A stretch of 64,000 nucleotides of DNA from Streptantibioticus ferralitis (GCF_029223525.1 NZ_JARHTQ010000026.1:43754-107753), one strand, 5' to 3'; counted from the stretch's first letter, positions 46,953 to 56,130 are shown. A program made the numbers and translations. The notes: a model not told the origin generated them from the letters alone.

Positions 46953-48578
46953 ATGGCGTTTCCCCTTCTCACCGTGACCGCCGCAGTGCCCGCGGTCGGC
47001 GCGATCGCCACCGCCGCGGTCCCGGCCGGGCGGCGCACCGCCGCCAAATGGCTGGCGCTCGGCTTCTCGCTGGCCACGCTGGTCCTCGCGGCGGTGGACG
47101 TGGCCCGGTTCACCCCGGGCGGCGCGCGCTACCAGCTCACCGAATCGCACGCCTGGATCCGGGACTTCGGGGTCCGCTACGAACTCGGTGTGGACGGCAT
47201 CGCCGTGGTGCTCGTACTGCTCGCGGCCGTGCTGGTGCCGTTCGTGATGCTGGCGGGCTGGCATGACGCGGACGTACTGGACGGACACACCCCGAACCGC
47301 AACTGGCGGCCCACACAGGGCTTCTTCGCGCTGATCCTGCTGGTCGAGGCGATGGTGGTGATCTCGTTCGAGTCCACCGACGTCTTCCTGTTCTACATCT
47401 TCTTCGAAGCCATGCTCATCCCGATGTACTTCCTCATCGGTGGCTTCGGGGACCGTGCGGGACCGAAGAGCGAGGACGAGCAGGCCAGGCAACGCTCCTA
47501 CGCGGCCGTCAAGTTCCTGCTCTACAACCTGGTCGGCGGACTGATCATGCTGGCCGCGGTGATCGGCCTGTACGTGGTCACCGCGCATCAGCTCGGCGGG
47601 CACGGCACCTTCTCGCTGCCGCAGATCCTGCAGGCGCGGGCGAGCGGGCAACTCCACCTGTCCACAGCCGCCGAGCGGTGGATCTTCCTCGGCTTCTTCT
47701 TCGCCTTCGCCGTCAAGGCGCCGCTGTGGCCGCTGCACACCTGGCTGCCCAACGCGATGGGCGAGTCGACCGCGCCGGTCGCCGTACTGCTGACCGCGGT
47801 GGTCGACAAGGTCGGCACCTTCGCGATGCTGCGCTACTGCCTGCAGTTGTTCCCCGAGGCGTCGAAGTGGGCGACACCGGTGATCCTGGTGCTGTCCGTG
47901 GTCGGGATCATCTACGGTGCGCTGCTCGCCGTCGGTCAGCGGGACATCAAGCGCCTGATCGCCTACGCGTCGATCTCCCACTTCGGCTTCATCATCCTGG
48001 GCATCTTCGCGATGACCTCGCAGGGACAGAGCGGCGCCACCCTCTACATGGTCAACCACGGGATCTCCACCGCCGCGCTGCTGCTGGTCGCGGGCTTCCT
48101 GATCACGCGGCGCGGTTCCCGGCTGATCGCCGACTTCGGCGGTGTGCAGAAGGTCGCTCCGCTGCTGGCGGGCACGTTCATGGTCGGCGGCCTGGCCACG
48201 CTCTCGCTGCCCGGCCTGGCGCCGTTCGTCAGCGAGTTCCTGGTCCTGGTCGGCACGTTCAGCCGCTATCCGGTGGCCGGTGTCATCGCGACGCTCGGCA
48301 TCGTGCTCGCGGCGCTGTACGTGCTGGTGCTCTACCAGCGCACCATGACCGGCCCGGTGAAGGCGGGCATCGAGGGGATGAAGGACCTCAAGGTCCGTGA
48401 ACTGGTGGTGGCGGCGCCGCTGATCGCCCTGCTGCTCTTCCTCGGGTTCTATCCGAAGCCGGTCACCGACCTGATCAACCCGGCGGTCAAGGACACCCTC
48501 TCCGATGTCCACCGGACCGATCCCGCGCCGCAGATCAACGCTTCGTTCAACGCCGCAGCGAAGGAGACCGCGAAGTGA
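46953..48578 (+). CDS. nuoM: NADH-quinone oxidoreductase subunit M
   Basis: 541 aa antiporter-like proton pump with about 14 helices. Seen: YELGVDGIAVVLVLLAAVLV, FYIFFEAMLIPMYFLIGGFG with the conserved Glu, VKAPLWPLHTWLPNAMGEST, LTAVVDKVGTFAMLRYCLQL and QRDIKRLIAYASISHFGFII. Start: ATG 46953 just after the nuoL stop; the same frame is open far upstream inside nuoL but is not coding there. TGA overlaps the nuoN GTG. Confidence 0.97.
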   Translation: MAFPLLTVTAAVPAVGAIATAAVPAGRRTAAKWLALGFSLATLVLAAVDVARFTPGGARYQLTESHAWIRDFGVRYELGVDGIAVVLVLLAAVLVPFVMLAGWHDADVLDGHTPNRNWRPTQGFFALILLVEAMVVISFESTDVFLFYIFFEAMLIPMYFLIGGFGDRAGPKSEDEQARQRSYAAVKFLLYNLVGGLIMLAAVIGLYVVTAHQLGGHGTFSLPQILQARASGQLHLSTAAERWIFLGFFFAFAVKAPLWPLHTWLPNAMGESTAPVAVLLTAVVDKVGTFAMLRYCLQLFPEASKWATPVILVLSVVGIIYGALLAVGQRDIKRLIAYASISHFGFIILGIFAMTSQGQSGATLYMVNHGISTAALLLVAGFLITRRGSRLIADFGGVQKVAPLLAGTFMVGGLATLSLPGLAPFVSEFLVLVGTFSRYPVAGVIATLGIVLAALYVLVLYQRTMTGPVKAGIEGMKDLKVRELVVAAPLIALLLFLGFYPKPVTDLINPAVKDTLSDVHRTDPAPQINASFNAAAKETAK

Positions 48579-50227
48579 CGGGCACCATCCACAGCCTGTG
48601 GACAACGGCGGCGGACTCCGCGACACCGTTGGACAAGATCCCGACCCCGAAGATCGAGTACGCCCAGCTCTCGCCGGTGCTGATCGTCTTCGGCGCGGCC
48701 GTGCTCGGCATCCTCGTCGAGGCCCTGCTGCCCCGGCGCAGCCGCTACATCGCGCAGTTGGGCGTCTCGGTGACCGGTCTCGCCGCGGCCTTCGCGGCGA
48801 TCGTCGCCCTCGCCGCCGACGGCTACGCGAGCGCCAAGTCGCACATCGCGGCGATGGGCGCGGTCGCGGTGGACGGCCCCGCGCTGTTCCTGCAGGGCAC
48901 GATCGTGCTGGTCGCGCTGGTCGCCGCGTTCACCTTCGCGGAGCGCCGGCTCGACCCGTTGGCCCACGGGCGGCGGGTCGACTCGTTCGCCGCACAGGGC
49001 TCCACGGTGCCCGGCAGCGAGCAGGAGAAGCGGGCGGTGCGCGCCGGGTTCACCACCACCGAGGTCTTCCCGCTGCTGCTGTTCGCGGTGGGCGGCATGA
49101 TGATCTTCCCGGCCGCCAACGACCTGTTGACGCTGTTCGTCTCGCTGGAGGTCTTCTCCCTCCCGCTGTACCTGCTGTGCGCACTGGCCCGTCGGCACCG
49201 CCTGCTGTCCCAGGAGGCGGCAGTCAAGTACTTCCTGCTGGGCGCGTTCTCCTCGGCTATCCTGCTGTTCGGGGTGGCTCTGCTCTACGGGTACGCGGGC
49301 ACCATCTCGTACGGCGGGATCGCCGATGTCATCAGCGGTACGGCCAAGATGACCCCGGCGCTGGCCAACACCACCGCCAACGACTCGCTGTTGCTGATCG
49401 GTGGCGCGATGGTGGTCGTGGGCCTGCTGTTCAAGGTCGCGGCGGTGCCGTTCCACATGTGGACCCCGGACGTCTACCAGGGCGCGCCGACCCCGGTGAC
49501 CGGCTTCATGGCCGCCGCCACGAAGGTCGCCGCGTTCGGCGCGCTGCTGCGGCTGCTGTACGTGGTGCTGCCGGGCATCCGGTGGGACTGGCGTCCGGTG
49601 ATGTGGGGGGTGGCCATCGCGACGATGGTCATCGGCGCGATCATCGCGGTCACCCAGACCGATGTGAAGCGGTTGCTGGCGTACTCGTCCATCGCGCACG
49701 CGGGGTTCATCCTCGCGGGCGTGATCGCTCTCTCGCCGGACGGCGTCTCGTCGGTGCTGTTCTACCTGGCGGCGTACTCGTTCGTGACGCTGGGCGCGTT
49801 CGCGGTGGTGACGCTGGTACGGGACGCGGGCGGCGAGGCGACGCATCTGTCCCGGTGGGCCGGTCTGGGCCGGCGCTCGCCGCTGGTGGCGGCGGTCTTC
49901 GCGGTCTTCCTGCTGGCCTTCGCGGGGATCCCGCTGACGTCCGGCTTCGCCGGGAAGTTCGCGGTGTTCAAGGCGGCGGCGCAGGGGGGTGCGGTGCCGC
50001 TGGTCATCATCGGTGTGATCTCGTCGGCGATCGCGGCGTTCTTCTACATCCGGGTCATCGTGCTGATGTTCTTCAGCGAACCGCAGCCGGGTGGGCCCTC
50101 GGTCGCCGTGCCCAGCGCCCTGACCTCGACCGCGATCGCGGCAGGCGTGGCGGTGACGCTCGCGCTGGGCGTTGCCCCGCAGTACTTCCTGGACTTGGCG
50201 GGCAAGGCGAGCGTGTTCGTACGGTGA
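48575..50227 (+). CDS. nuoN: NADH-quinone oxidoreductase subunit N
   Basis: 550 aa antiporter-like proton pump. Seen: MIFPAANDLLTLFVSLEVFS with the key Glu, SQEAAVKYFLLGAFSSAILL, FKVAAVPFHMWTPDVYQGAP, GFMAAATKVAAFGALLRLLY and QTDVKRLLAYSSIAHAGFIL. It has an inserted loop around 115-155 (RRLDPLAHGRRVDSFAAQGS) compared with E. coli. Last gene of the operon; a conserved 3'-end element starts directly after its TGA. Confidence 0.97.
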   Translation: MTGTIHSLWTTAADSATPLDKIPTPKIEYAQLSPVLIVFGAAVLGILVEALLPRRSRYIAQLGVSVTGLAAAFAAIVALAADGYASAKSHIAAMGAVAVDGPALFLQGTIVLVALVAAFTFAERRLDPLAHGRRVDSFAAQGSTVPGSEQEKRAVRAGFTTTEVFPLLLFAVGGMMIFPAANDLLTLFVSLEVFSLPLYLLCALARRHRLLSQEAAVKYFLLGAFSSAILLFGVALLYGYAGTISYGGIADVISGTAKMTPALANTTANDSLLLIGGAMVVVGLLFKVAAVPFHMWTPDVYQGAPTPVTGFMAAATKVAAFGALLRLLYVVLPGIRWDWRPVMWGVAIATMVIGAIIAVTQTDVKRLLAYSSIAHAGFILAGVIALSPDGVSSVLFYLAAYSFVTLGAFAVVTLVRDAGGEATHLSRWAGLGRRSPLVAAVFAVFLLAFAGIPLTSGFAGKFAVFKAAAQGGAVPLVIIGVISSAIAAFFYIRVIVLMFFSEPQPGGPSVAVPSALTSTAIAAGVAVTLALGVAPQYFLDLAGKASVFVR

Positions 50228-50492
50228 GCCCTTCCGGCGGATCCTTCACGACCGGGTCGCGGCCCGGTTCGCACACCGCCGGTCCCCGCCGCGGGCGTTG
50301 CTCGCCGCCGCGGCGGGGACTTGTTCGGGGGTAGGCCCGCAAGCCCCCCGCCGGGCAATGTCCGTACCCCCGGGGGGTTGGGGGCTTGCCCCCAGGAAGA
50401 GAATCCACCGTGACGGTGAGCAACCCCCGCGGCGGGGGCGGCGGTCTTCGCACCGGGCGGCAACCCGGTGGTCAGGGATCCGCCGGGAGGGC
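50228..50492. repeat. Long imperfect inverted repeat between convergent genes
   Basis: From the base after each stop codon inward, both strands read nearly the same about 90 bases (GCCCTTCCGGCGGATCC and GCCCTCCCGGCGGATCC at the start, then ACCGGGT and GTTGCTC blocks). The core CCCCGCCGCGGG...GTTGCTC is at 50278-50317 on the plus strand and 50405-50452 on the minus strand. Between the arms are G-tract/C-tract hairpins. Probably a double terminator made of two copies of one repeat element. Confidence 0.8.
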
Positions 50493-50945
50493 CTACTGCT
50501 TGAGCTTGTCGATGCCCGGGATGATCGGCTTGGCCGCCGTGCGGGCGAACGTGTCCGTGGCGGAGCCCCAGTTGACGGAGAGCGACTTGCCGTCCGCGCC
50601 GGGCGTGACCACTGCGTCGATCGTGCTGTGGTCGGCGCACTTGAGGTGCAGCAGCGTCTTGCCCGCGGTGACCACCGCGCCCACGCACACCTTCTTGCCC
50701 GCGATGGCCGCCTTGTCCCCGACGATGGTGAGCGTCTTCACGCCGTCGGCGTTCTGCCCGGCCCAGCTACCGTCGATCTTCCCGGCCGGGGCGTCCGCGG
50801 ACGGCGCGCTGCTCGGCGCGGCCTGCGACGCGGTGGCCGACGGCGTGGCGACCGTCTTGTTGCCGTCGTTCTTGCTGCTGCTGCACCCGCTCACCAGCAC
50901 CGCGGCAACGAGCGCCGCCCCCGTGATCTGCGCTGCCTTGCGCAC
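50493..50945 (-). CDS. Small lipoprotein of unknown function
   Basis: 150 aa. Signal peptide VRKAAQITGAALVAAVLVSG with lipobox VSGC (Cys21), a Ser/Ala/Pro spacer to about 55, then a compact beta-rich domain (SWAGQNADGVKTLTIVGDK; KVCVGAVVTAGKTLLHLKC with two cysteines that may pair). Ends with IIPGIDKLKQ. GTG start behind GGAGGAG; the frame open to 51533 is a shadow of the ABC gene. It is 62 bp downstream of the ABC exporter on the same strand, so it may be the surface partner of that system, but this is inferred. Confidence 0.82.
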   Translation of the reverse strand: MRKAAQITGAALVAAVLVSGCSSSKNDGNKTVATPSATASQAAPSSAPSADAPAGKIDGSWAGQNADGVKTLTIVGDKAAIAGKKVCVGAVVTAGKTLLHLKCADHSTIDAVVTPGADGKSLSVNWGSATDTFARTAAKPIIPGIDKLKQ

Positions 50946-51007
50946 GTCCGTCTCCTCCGCTTGTCGATATGAACACGACAAGGTACTGGGAGCGGTATCG
51001 GCCGATG

Positions 51008-52819
51008 TCATGGCCCCCGGGAAACGGGGCAACCGGTCGACCGGCGCTGGCGGTTGCCCGCTACGGGCGCCCCGTCGGCGCCCAGCACGTACACCGCGTC
51101 GGCCTGGCCGGCCAACCCCGCATCGTGGGTGATCAGCACGGTGGTGCGGCCGGACATCAGACGCCGCAGCGGTGCGACCACACGGAGCGCGGCCGCCCGG
51201 TCCAGACCAGCGGTGGGCTCGTCGAGGATGAGCACCGGCGTGCCGCGCAGGAAGGCGCGGGCGATGGTGAGGCGGCGGGTCTGGCCGCCGGAGAGCTGCA
51301 GTCCGTTCTCGCCCAGTACGGACTGGTAGCCGTGCGGGAGGGCGCTGATGAAGTCGTGGGCGTCGGCGTCCCTGGCAGCCTGGACGATCTCGTCGTCGGT
51401 GGCGTCCGGGCGGCCGTAGGCGATGTTGTCCCGGATGGACGCGGAGAACAGCTGCGACGCCTGCGGCAGCAGGGTCACCGCCTGCCGGATGGAGGCGAGG
51501 GTGGTGTCCCGCAGATCGACGCCGTCCAGGCACACCGTGCCCGCGTCCGGATCCATGAACCGCACCAGCAGCTTGGCGAGCGTGGACTTCCCCGCTCCGC
51601 TCGGCCCCGTCACGGCGAGCACCTCACCCGGCGCCACCCGCAGCGTCACATCCCGCAGCACGGGCCTGCCGTCGCCCGTGGCGTACGACGCCCGCACCCC
51701 CGTACAACTCAGCTCGCCCCGTACCGCGCGCAGATCCGGCGCTCCCGGCCGCTCGTGGACCGGCGAGCGCAGCTGGGTCAGGTCGATCACCCGCTCCGCA
51801 CCGGCGCTCGCGGCACCGAACACCGTTGCCAGCCCGGACAGTTGCTGGATGGGGCCGAACAACTGGGTGAGAAAGGCTGCGAAGGCGAGCAGTCCGCCCA
51901 CGGTGAGCGCGCCCCGGCTGAGTTCGAAGGCGCCGAGGCCCACCACGACCAGGCCGCCCAGGACCTCCGCGACATCCAGCAGCGCCGGGTACAGGTTGGC
52001 GACCCGGGCGGTGGCGAGCTCGGCCCGCAGCAGCGCCTCGCCTTCGCCGCGGACCCGGTCCACCTCGCGTCGCTGCTGGTTGTACGCGTGCGCCACGGAC
52101 GCGTTGGCGAGGCTCTCCTCCAGTACCGCGGTGACCCGGCCGTCCCGGCGCCGGGCCTCGCGGGACAGCCGCTGGACGCGGCCGCCGAAGTGGCGCGCGG
52201 AGAGCCAGAACACCGGGCTCATGGCGAACACCGCGAGCGCGAGCTGCCAGCTCAGGAAGAACGCCGCCCCGGCGAAGAACACCAGGCTGATCAGTGCCGT
52301 GGCCACGTCGATCACCCCGGAGGCGACGAACGCCTCGATGCGCGCGATGTCGGAGGTCAGCCGGGCCAGCACATCGCCGTGCCAGCGGGTGCGCAGCGTG
52401 TCGGGCGGCAGGGTGTGCAGATGGGCCACGCACGCGGTGCGCAGCCGCAGCATGAAGCGTTCGGCGATCCAGGTGGCGGTGTAGTTGCCCAGGAAGGTCA
52501 GCAGCCCGGTCAGGGCGGCCACGGCGGCCATCCCCCCGGCGATCTCCCAGAACGCGGCGAACCGTCTGGGCACCAGGACCTGGTCGATCAGGTCCTTGAA
52601 CAGCCAGACGGTGACCACCTCACTGGCCGCCCCCAGGGCCAGCAGGGCCGTGCCCAACAGCAGCCAGCGGCGGTCCTGTCGTACCCACGGCCAGAAGCGG
52701 TGGAAGACCTCGCGCGGCGCGACGGCGGGCGCCAGTGCCACCAGCTCGTCGTCGGACGGGTCCGGCGCGGCGGTGGACCGCTTGCGTGCGGTATCCAAAC
52801 GGGTCGCCTCCTCGGCCAC
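51008..52819 (-). CDS. ABC exporter, fused permease and ATPase
   Basis: 603 aa half-transporter. N-terminal permease with six helices (about 55-340) and a C-terminal ATPase: Walker A GPSGAGKST near 403, Q-loop in LLPQASQLFSASIRDNIAYG, signature LSGGQTRRLTIARA near 507, Walker B VLILDEPTAGLD near 527 and the switch His in LITHDAGL. Complete catalytic set, so it would work as a homodimer. Family knowledge: drug, lipid or peptide export. No peptidase C39 domain at the N-terminus. GTG start, 74 bp downstream of the 47-aa Arg/Gly-rich gene on the same strand. Confidence 0.92.
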   Translation of the reverse strand: MAEEATRLDTARKRSTAAPDPSDDELVALAPAVAPREVFHRFWPWVRQDRRWLLLGTALLALGAASEVVTVWLFKDLIDQVLVPRRFAAFWEIAGGMAAVAALTGLLTFLGNYTATWIAERFMLRLRTACVAHLHTLPPDTLRTRWHGDVLARLTSDIARIEAFVASGVIDVATALISLVFFAGAAFFLSWQLALAVFAMSPVFWLSARHFGGRVQRLSREARRRDGRVTAVLEESLANASVAHAYNQQRREVDRVRGEGEALLRAELATARVANLYPALLDVAEVLGGLVVVGLGAFELSRGALTVGGLLAFAAFLTQLFGPIQQLSGLATVFGAASAGAERVIDLTQLRSPVHERPGAPDLRAVRGELSCTGVRASYATGDGRPVLRDVTLRVAPGEVLAVTGPSGAGKSTLAKLLVRFMDPDAGTVCLDGVDLRDTTLASIRQAVTLLPQASQLFSASIRDNIAYGRPDATDDEIVQAARDADAHDFISALPHGYQSVLGENGLQLSGGQTRRLTIARAFLRGTPVLILDEPTAGLDRAAALRVVAPLRRLMSGRTTVLITHDAGLAGQADAVYVLGADGAPVAGNRQRRSTGCPVSRGP

Positions 52820-52893
52820 ACCCGCTCACCGGTGACGCGGGGGCGGTGGTGCACCGCCACCCCCGCGCTGAGGAACCCCCTTGACGGTGCTGG

Positions 52894-53037
52894 TCAGTAG
52901 TACCAGTCGTCGCCTCCGCAGCCGCGTCCACGGCCGAAGCCGCGGAATCCACGGTCACGGCCGTATCCGCGGAAGAAGCGGCCGCCACGGCGGCCGAAGC
53001 CACCGCGCCGCCGACCGAACGGTCCGAAGATGTTCAT
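52894..53037 (-). CDS. 47-residue Arg/Gly/Phe-rich small protein
   Basis: ATG at 53037 follows an excellent ribosome site (GGAGGGAGGTCATC) and runs 47 codons to TGA at 52894. Composition is striking: MNIFGPFGRRRGGFGRRGGR at the start, RGFRGFGRGRGCGGDDWYY at the end, with about 14 Arg and 16 Gly and regular Phe/Tyr. This resembles RGG/FG-type RNA-binding or phase-separating tails. A single Cys sits before an acidic aromatic end (GGDDWYY). It precedes the fused ABC exporter by 74 bp, probably in one operon. Alternatives: an exported peptide, or a short RNA-binding protein. Too short for standard gene calls, but its ribosome site and composition support it. Confidence 0.6.
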   Translation of the reverse strand: MNIFGPFGRRRGGFGRRGGRFFRGYGRDRGFRGFGRGRGCGGDDWYY

Positions 53038-53408
53038 GATGACCTCCCTCCTACGCTCGGCGGGTCAGTTGCGCACCATGCCCCGGCAGGTCCGAGCGCG
53101 GCTGCGCCCGTTGCCGGGCGTGCACTTGGGCATACGAAAACCGGTCAAAGCGTGTTCAATACGCCCAAACTTCATTCTCGATCGTTTGCCCGTCGGCAGC
53201 CAACCGCAGGGTGGGATCGGGCAGTTCTACGCGCGTATGACTCGATGTTCGACTTATGGACGGTCCTGCTCGAACTCTGCTGAATGATCTCTAAAGGCAT
53301 CGCAATATCACGAAACAGGTTGCCGGAAGGGTGAATTCGCCAGTAGCGTCCTGACGGGTCACGACGGTGAGGGAGCACGCCCTTACCCTGCGTGGCCAGG
53401 GGGGATAA

Positions 53409-54668
53409 GTGGCGAGCATGCCGTTGTTCGCGCTGGACAGGTCCGTCCCGGGCCTCATCGTCAAAATCGGCAACTATCCACTACACCACGGGGGCGTCGG
53501 CGCCATACGGAGCCTCGGCAGACTTGGCGTACCGATGTACGCCATCACCGAGGACCGCTTCACTCCGGCCGCGTCGTCGCGCTATCTCGACAAGGGGTTC
53601 GTCTGGCCCACCACCGGCCTTGAACACCCGGACCGCCTGGTCGAGGGGCTGCGCGACATCGGCCGGAAGATCGGCAGACCGGCCGTACTGCTGCCGACCG
53701 ACGAGGAGGCGGCCGTGCTGATCGCCGAGCACGCCGACGCGCTCGGCGAGAGCTTCCTGTTCCCGCGGCTGGACCCGCGGCTGCCGCGCCAACTCGCCAG
53801 CAAGCGGGGGCTGCACGAGCTGTGCGTCACGCACGGTGTGGCGACACCGAGGGCGGCGTTCCCCGATTCGTACGCCGAGATCGAGGAGTTCGCCGCCACC
53901 GCGCGGTTTCCGGTGGTGGCCAAGAACCGGGAGGCCTTCGAGCGGCGGCGGTCACCCGCGGTGTCCGGCACCACCCGGATCTGCGGACCGGGCGAACTGC
54001 TGGCGCTGGCCAGGGGCTGGGGTGAGCGGCCCGGGGTCATCCTGCAGGAGTACCTGCCACGCGAGGAGGCCGAGGACTGGATCGTCCACGCCTACATCGA
54101 CGCGGACCACGCACCGCGCACCCTGTTCACCGGGGTCAAGGTGCGCTCCTGGCCGCCGCACGCGGGCATGACCGCGTGCGCGTACATCGTCCCCAACCCC
54201 GAACTGGCCACGATGGCCACCGAGTTCATCAAGCACATCGGCTTCTCGGGCATCGTGGATCTGGACTGGCGGTATGACCGCCGGGACGGCCGGTACAAGC
54301 TGCTCGACTTCAATCCCCGGGTGGGCGCGCAGTTCCGGCTGTTCGAGAACGCGGCAGGAATCGACGTGGTCCGTGCCCAGCACCTGGACCTGACGGGGCA
54401 GCGGGTGCCGGAGGGCGAGCAGCTCAACGGGCGGCGCTTCGTGGTCGAGAACATCGATCTGCCCGCGATGCTCGCGTATCGGCGCAGCGGCTACACGACA
54501 CCGCACGCACCGCGCCGGGCGAGCGGCACGGAGCTGGCCTGGCTGGCGCCTGACGACATCAAACCCTTCTTCACCATGCTCGCCCGCTTTGTGCGACCGG
54601 GCGTGAAACACCTGCTCCAGATGTGGCATGGCCGCAGAACGGCCGTTTCCGGGAGGGATCAGATATGA
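53409..54668 (+). CDS. ATP-grasp enzyme
   Basis: 419 aa. Domains: an N-terminal Rossmann-like part (VGAIRSLGRLGVPMYAITED), then an ATP-grasp core with ATP-binding FPVVAKNREAFERRR, the hinge GVILQEYLPREEAEDWIVHA and metal-binding end YKLLDFNPRVGAQFRLFENA. Family knowledge: ATP-grasp enzymes activate a carboxylate as acyl-phosphate and join it to an amine or thiol; this form resembles the carboxylate-amine ligases and D-aspartate-type ligases, but the substrate is unknown. GTG start. Overlaps the monooxygenase ATG by 4 bp, so both act together. Transcribed away from the ABC exporter. Confidence 0.85.
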   Translation: MASMPLFALDRSVPGLIVKIGNYPLHHGGVGAIRSLGRLGVPMYAITEDRFTPAASSRYLDKGFVWPTTGLEHPDRLVEGLRDIGRKIGRPAVLLPTDEEAAVLIAEHADALGESFLFPRLDPRLPRQLASKRGLHELCVTHGVATPRAAFPDSYAEIEEFAATARFPVVAKNREAFERRRSPAVSGTTRICGPGELLALARGWGERPGVILQEYLPREEAEDWIVHAYIDADHAPRTLFTGVKVRSWPPHAGMTACAYIVPNPELATMATEFIKHIGFSGIVDLDWRYDRRDGRYKLLDFNPRVGAQFRLFENAAGIDVVRAQHLDLTGQRVPEGEQLNGRRFVVENIDLPAMLAYRRSGYTTPHAPRRASGTELAWLAPDDIKPFFTMLARFVRPGVKHLLQMWHGRRTAVSGRDQI

Positions 54669-55867
54669 AGCCTGTGGTGGTGATCGGTGCCGGGCCCTAT
54701 GGTCTGTCAACCGCCGCGCACCTGAAGGGGCGCGGAGTCACGGTACGGGTCTTCGGCACACCGCTGTCGAACTGGACGGACACCATGCCGGCCCGCATGG
54801 TGCTCAAATCAACCCCGAACGCGTCGACGATCTCCGCGCCACACCCCGGCCACACCATCCAGGACTTCTGCGACGCGGTGGGCGAACCGCGCCTGGTCAC
54901 CGACCGCGACCTGGTCACGCTGGACTTCTTCGTGCGCTACGGCCGGTGGTTCCAGGACCGGCTGGTGCCCGAGGTGGAGCGGGTGCAGGTGGTCTCCGTC
55001 GACCGGCGCGCCGGAGAGTTCCATCTGAAGCTGGACTCCGGCGAGGAGCTGGCCGCCCGCGCGGTGGTGGTGGCGAGCGGGCTCAACGGGTTCGCGCATG
55101 TGCCGTCGATGCTGCGCGGTGTCGCACCGGACGGACCGTCGGCGACCGGTCCGGTCTCGCACAGCTCGCAGCACACCGACTTCGCACGGTTCGCCGACCG
55201 AGAGGTGCTGGTGATCGGTGCCGGGCAGTCCGCGTTGGAGAGCGCGGCGCTGCTGCACGAGGCGGGAGCGTCGGTACGGGTGGTGGCGCGGCGCGCCGGT
55301 GCGGTGGGGTTCGGTGCGCCGCCGCACGACGGCCCGCAGTGGAAGCCGGACTCTCCGGTCGGCCGGGCCTGGTCGCTGTACGCGTTCAGCAATGTGCCCG
55401 GTCCCGCGGCGTTCCGGTACCTGCCGGAGCAGACACGGCTGTGGCTGGTGCGCAAGGTGCTTGGGCCGCGTGGCGCGTGGTGGCTGAAGGAACGGTTTGC
55501 CGGACGGGTACCCGTGCTGCAGGGGAGGGTGCTGACCGGAGTGCGGGTGGATGACGCGAACCGTGTGGTGCTGTCCACCATCGGTCCCAACGGCCGCGCG
55601 GGACAGCTCGCCGCGGACCATGTGCTGGCGGCCACCGGCTACCGGGTCGATCTGGGCGCGCTGGGCTTCCTCAGCCCTGAACTGCGGGCCCGGCTGACCC
55701 GCACCGGCGGTTCCCCGTGGCTGGACAAGGGCTTCCAGGCATCCGTACCCGGCCTGTACTTCACCGGGTTGCCGGCGGCGGCGGCCTTCGGTCCGTTGAT
55801 GCGGTTCGTGTGCGGTACGGGGTTCGCGTCGCCGCGGATCGGGGAGGCGGTGCGGAGGCCGGGGTAG
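54665..55867 (+). CDS. FAD/NADPH flavin-containing monooxygenase-like protein
   Basis: 414 aa. N-terminal FAD motif VVVIGAGPYGLSTAAHLKGR (about 4-23), a middle NADPH-type motif VLVIGAGQSALESAALLHEA near 180, and the ATGYRVDLGALGFLS segment near the end (the ATG-like motif of the family). Family knowledge: flavin-containing monooxygenases hydroxylate N, S or C atoms of small molecules. Strong GGGAGGG ribosome site. Coupled to the ATP-grasp gene. The last 100 bp are duplicated downstream. Confidence 0.85.
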   Translation: MKPVVVIGAGPYGLSTAAHLKGRGVTVRVFGTPLSNWTDTMPARMVLKSTPNASTISAPHPGHTIQDFCDAVGEPRLVTDRDLVTLDFFVRYGRWFQDRLVPEVERVQVVSVDRRAGEFHLKLDSGEELAARAVVVASGLNGFAHVPSMLRGVAPDGPSATGPVSHSSQHTDFARFADREVLVIGAGQSALESAALLHEAGASVRVVARRAGAVGFGAPPHDGPQWKPDSPVGRAWSLYAFSNVPGPAAFRYLPEQTRLWLVRKVLGPRGAWWLKERFAGRVPVLQGRVLTGVRVDDANRVVLSTIGPNGRAGQLAADHVLAATGYRVDLGALGFLSPELRARLTRTGGSPWLDKGFQASVPGLYFTGLPAAAAFGPLMRFVCGTGFASPRIGEAVRRPG

Positions 55868-56130
55868 GGCGGGGGCGCGGGGCGCGGTGTTGTCCGGTTG
55901 GGCCTTTGGTTGCGTTTCCGGCTGGGGCCGGGGGTTCCTTTCGGGGTGTTGTCCGGGTGGGGCCGTTGGCCTGGGTTTCTGGCCGGGGGTCCGGGGGTTG
56001 GCCCCCGGGAGGTGCGGCACCGGGTTGCCGGCGGCGGCGGCCTTCGGTCCGTTGATGCGGTTCGTGTGCGGTACGGGGTTCGCGTCGCCGCGGATCGGGG
56101 AGGCGGTGCGGAGGCCGGGGTAGGGCGGGG
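55762..56130 (+). repeat. 113-bp exact duplication of the monooxygenase 3' end
   Basis: 55762-55874 and 56018-56130 are identical, 256 bp apart. The unit covers the last 35 codons or so, the TAG and 7 bases beyond. A 22-base fragment (CGCGGATCGGGGAGGCGGTG and two more) recurs at about 56142. The 143 bases between the copies are G/T-skewed with internal GGTGTTGTCCGG repeats and no gene. The 56131-56432 stretch to the next gene holds no other gene I can support. Confidence 0.95.

Noticed and set aside
53030..53287. An 85-codon plus-strand frame divergent from the small Arg/Gly gene
   Set aside because: It begins inside the small gene and its ribosome site, with no typical codon pattern or ribosome site of its own.
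55887..56123. A 78-codon frame ending like the monooxygenase
   Set aside because: Only its end, from the duplicated 113 bp, resembles protein; the start is low-complexity G/T-rich sequence without a ribosome site.
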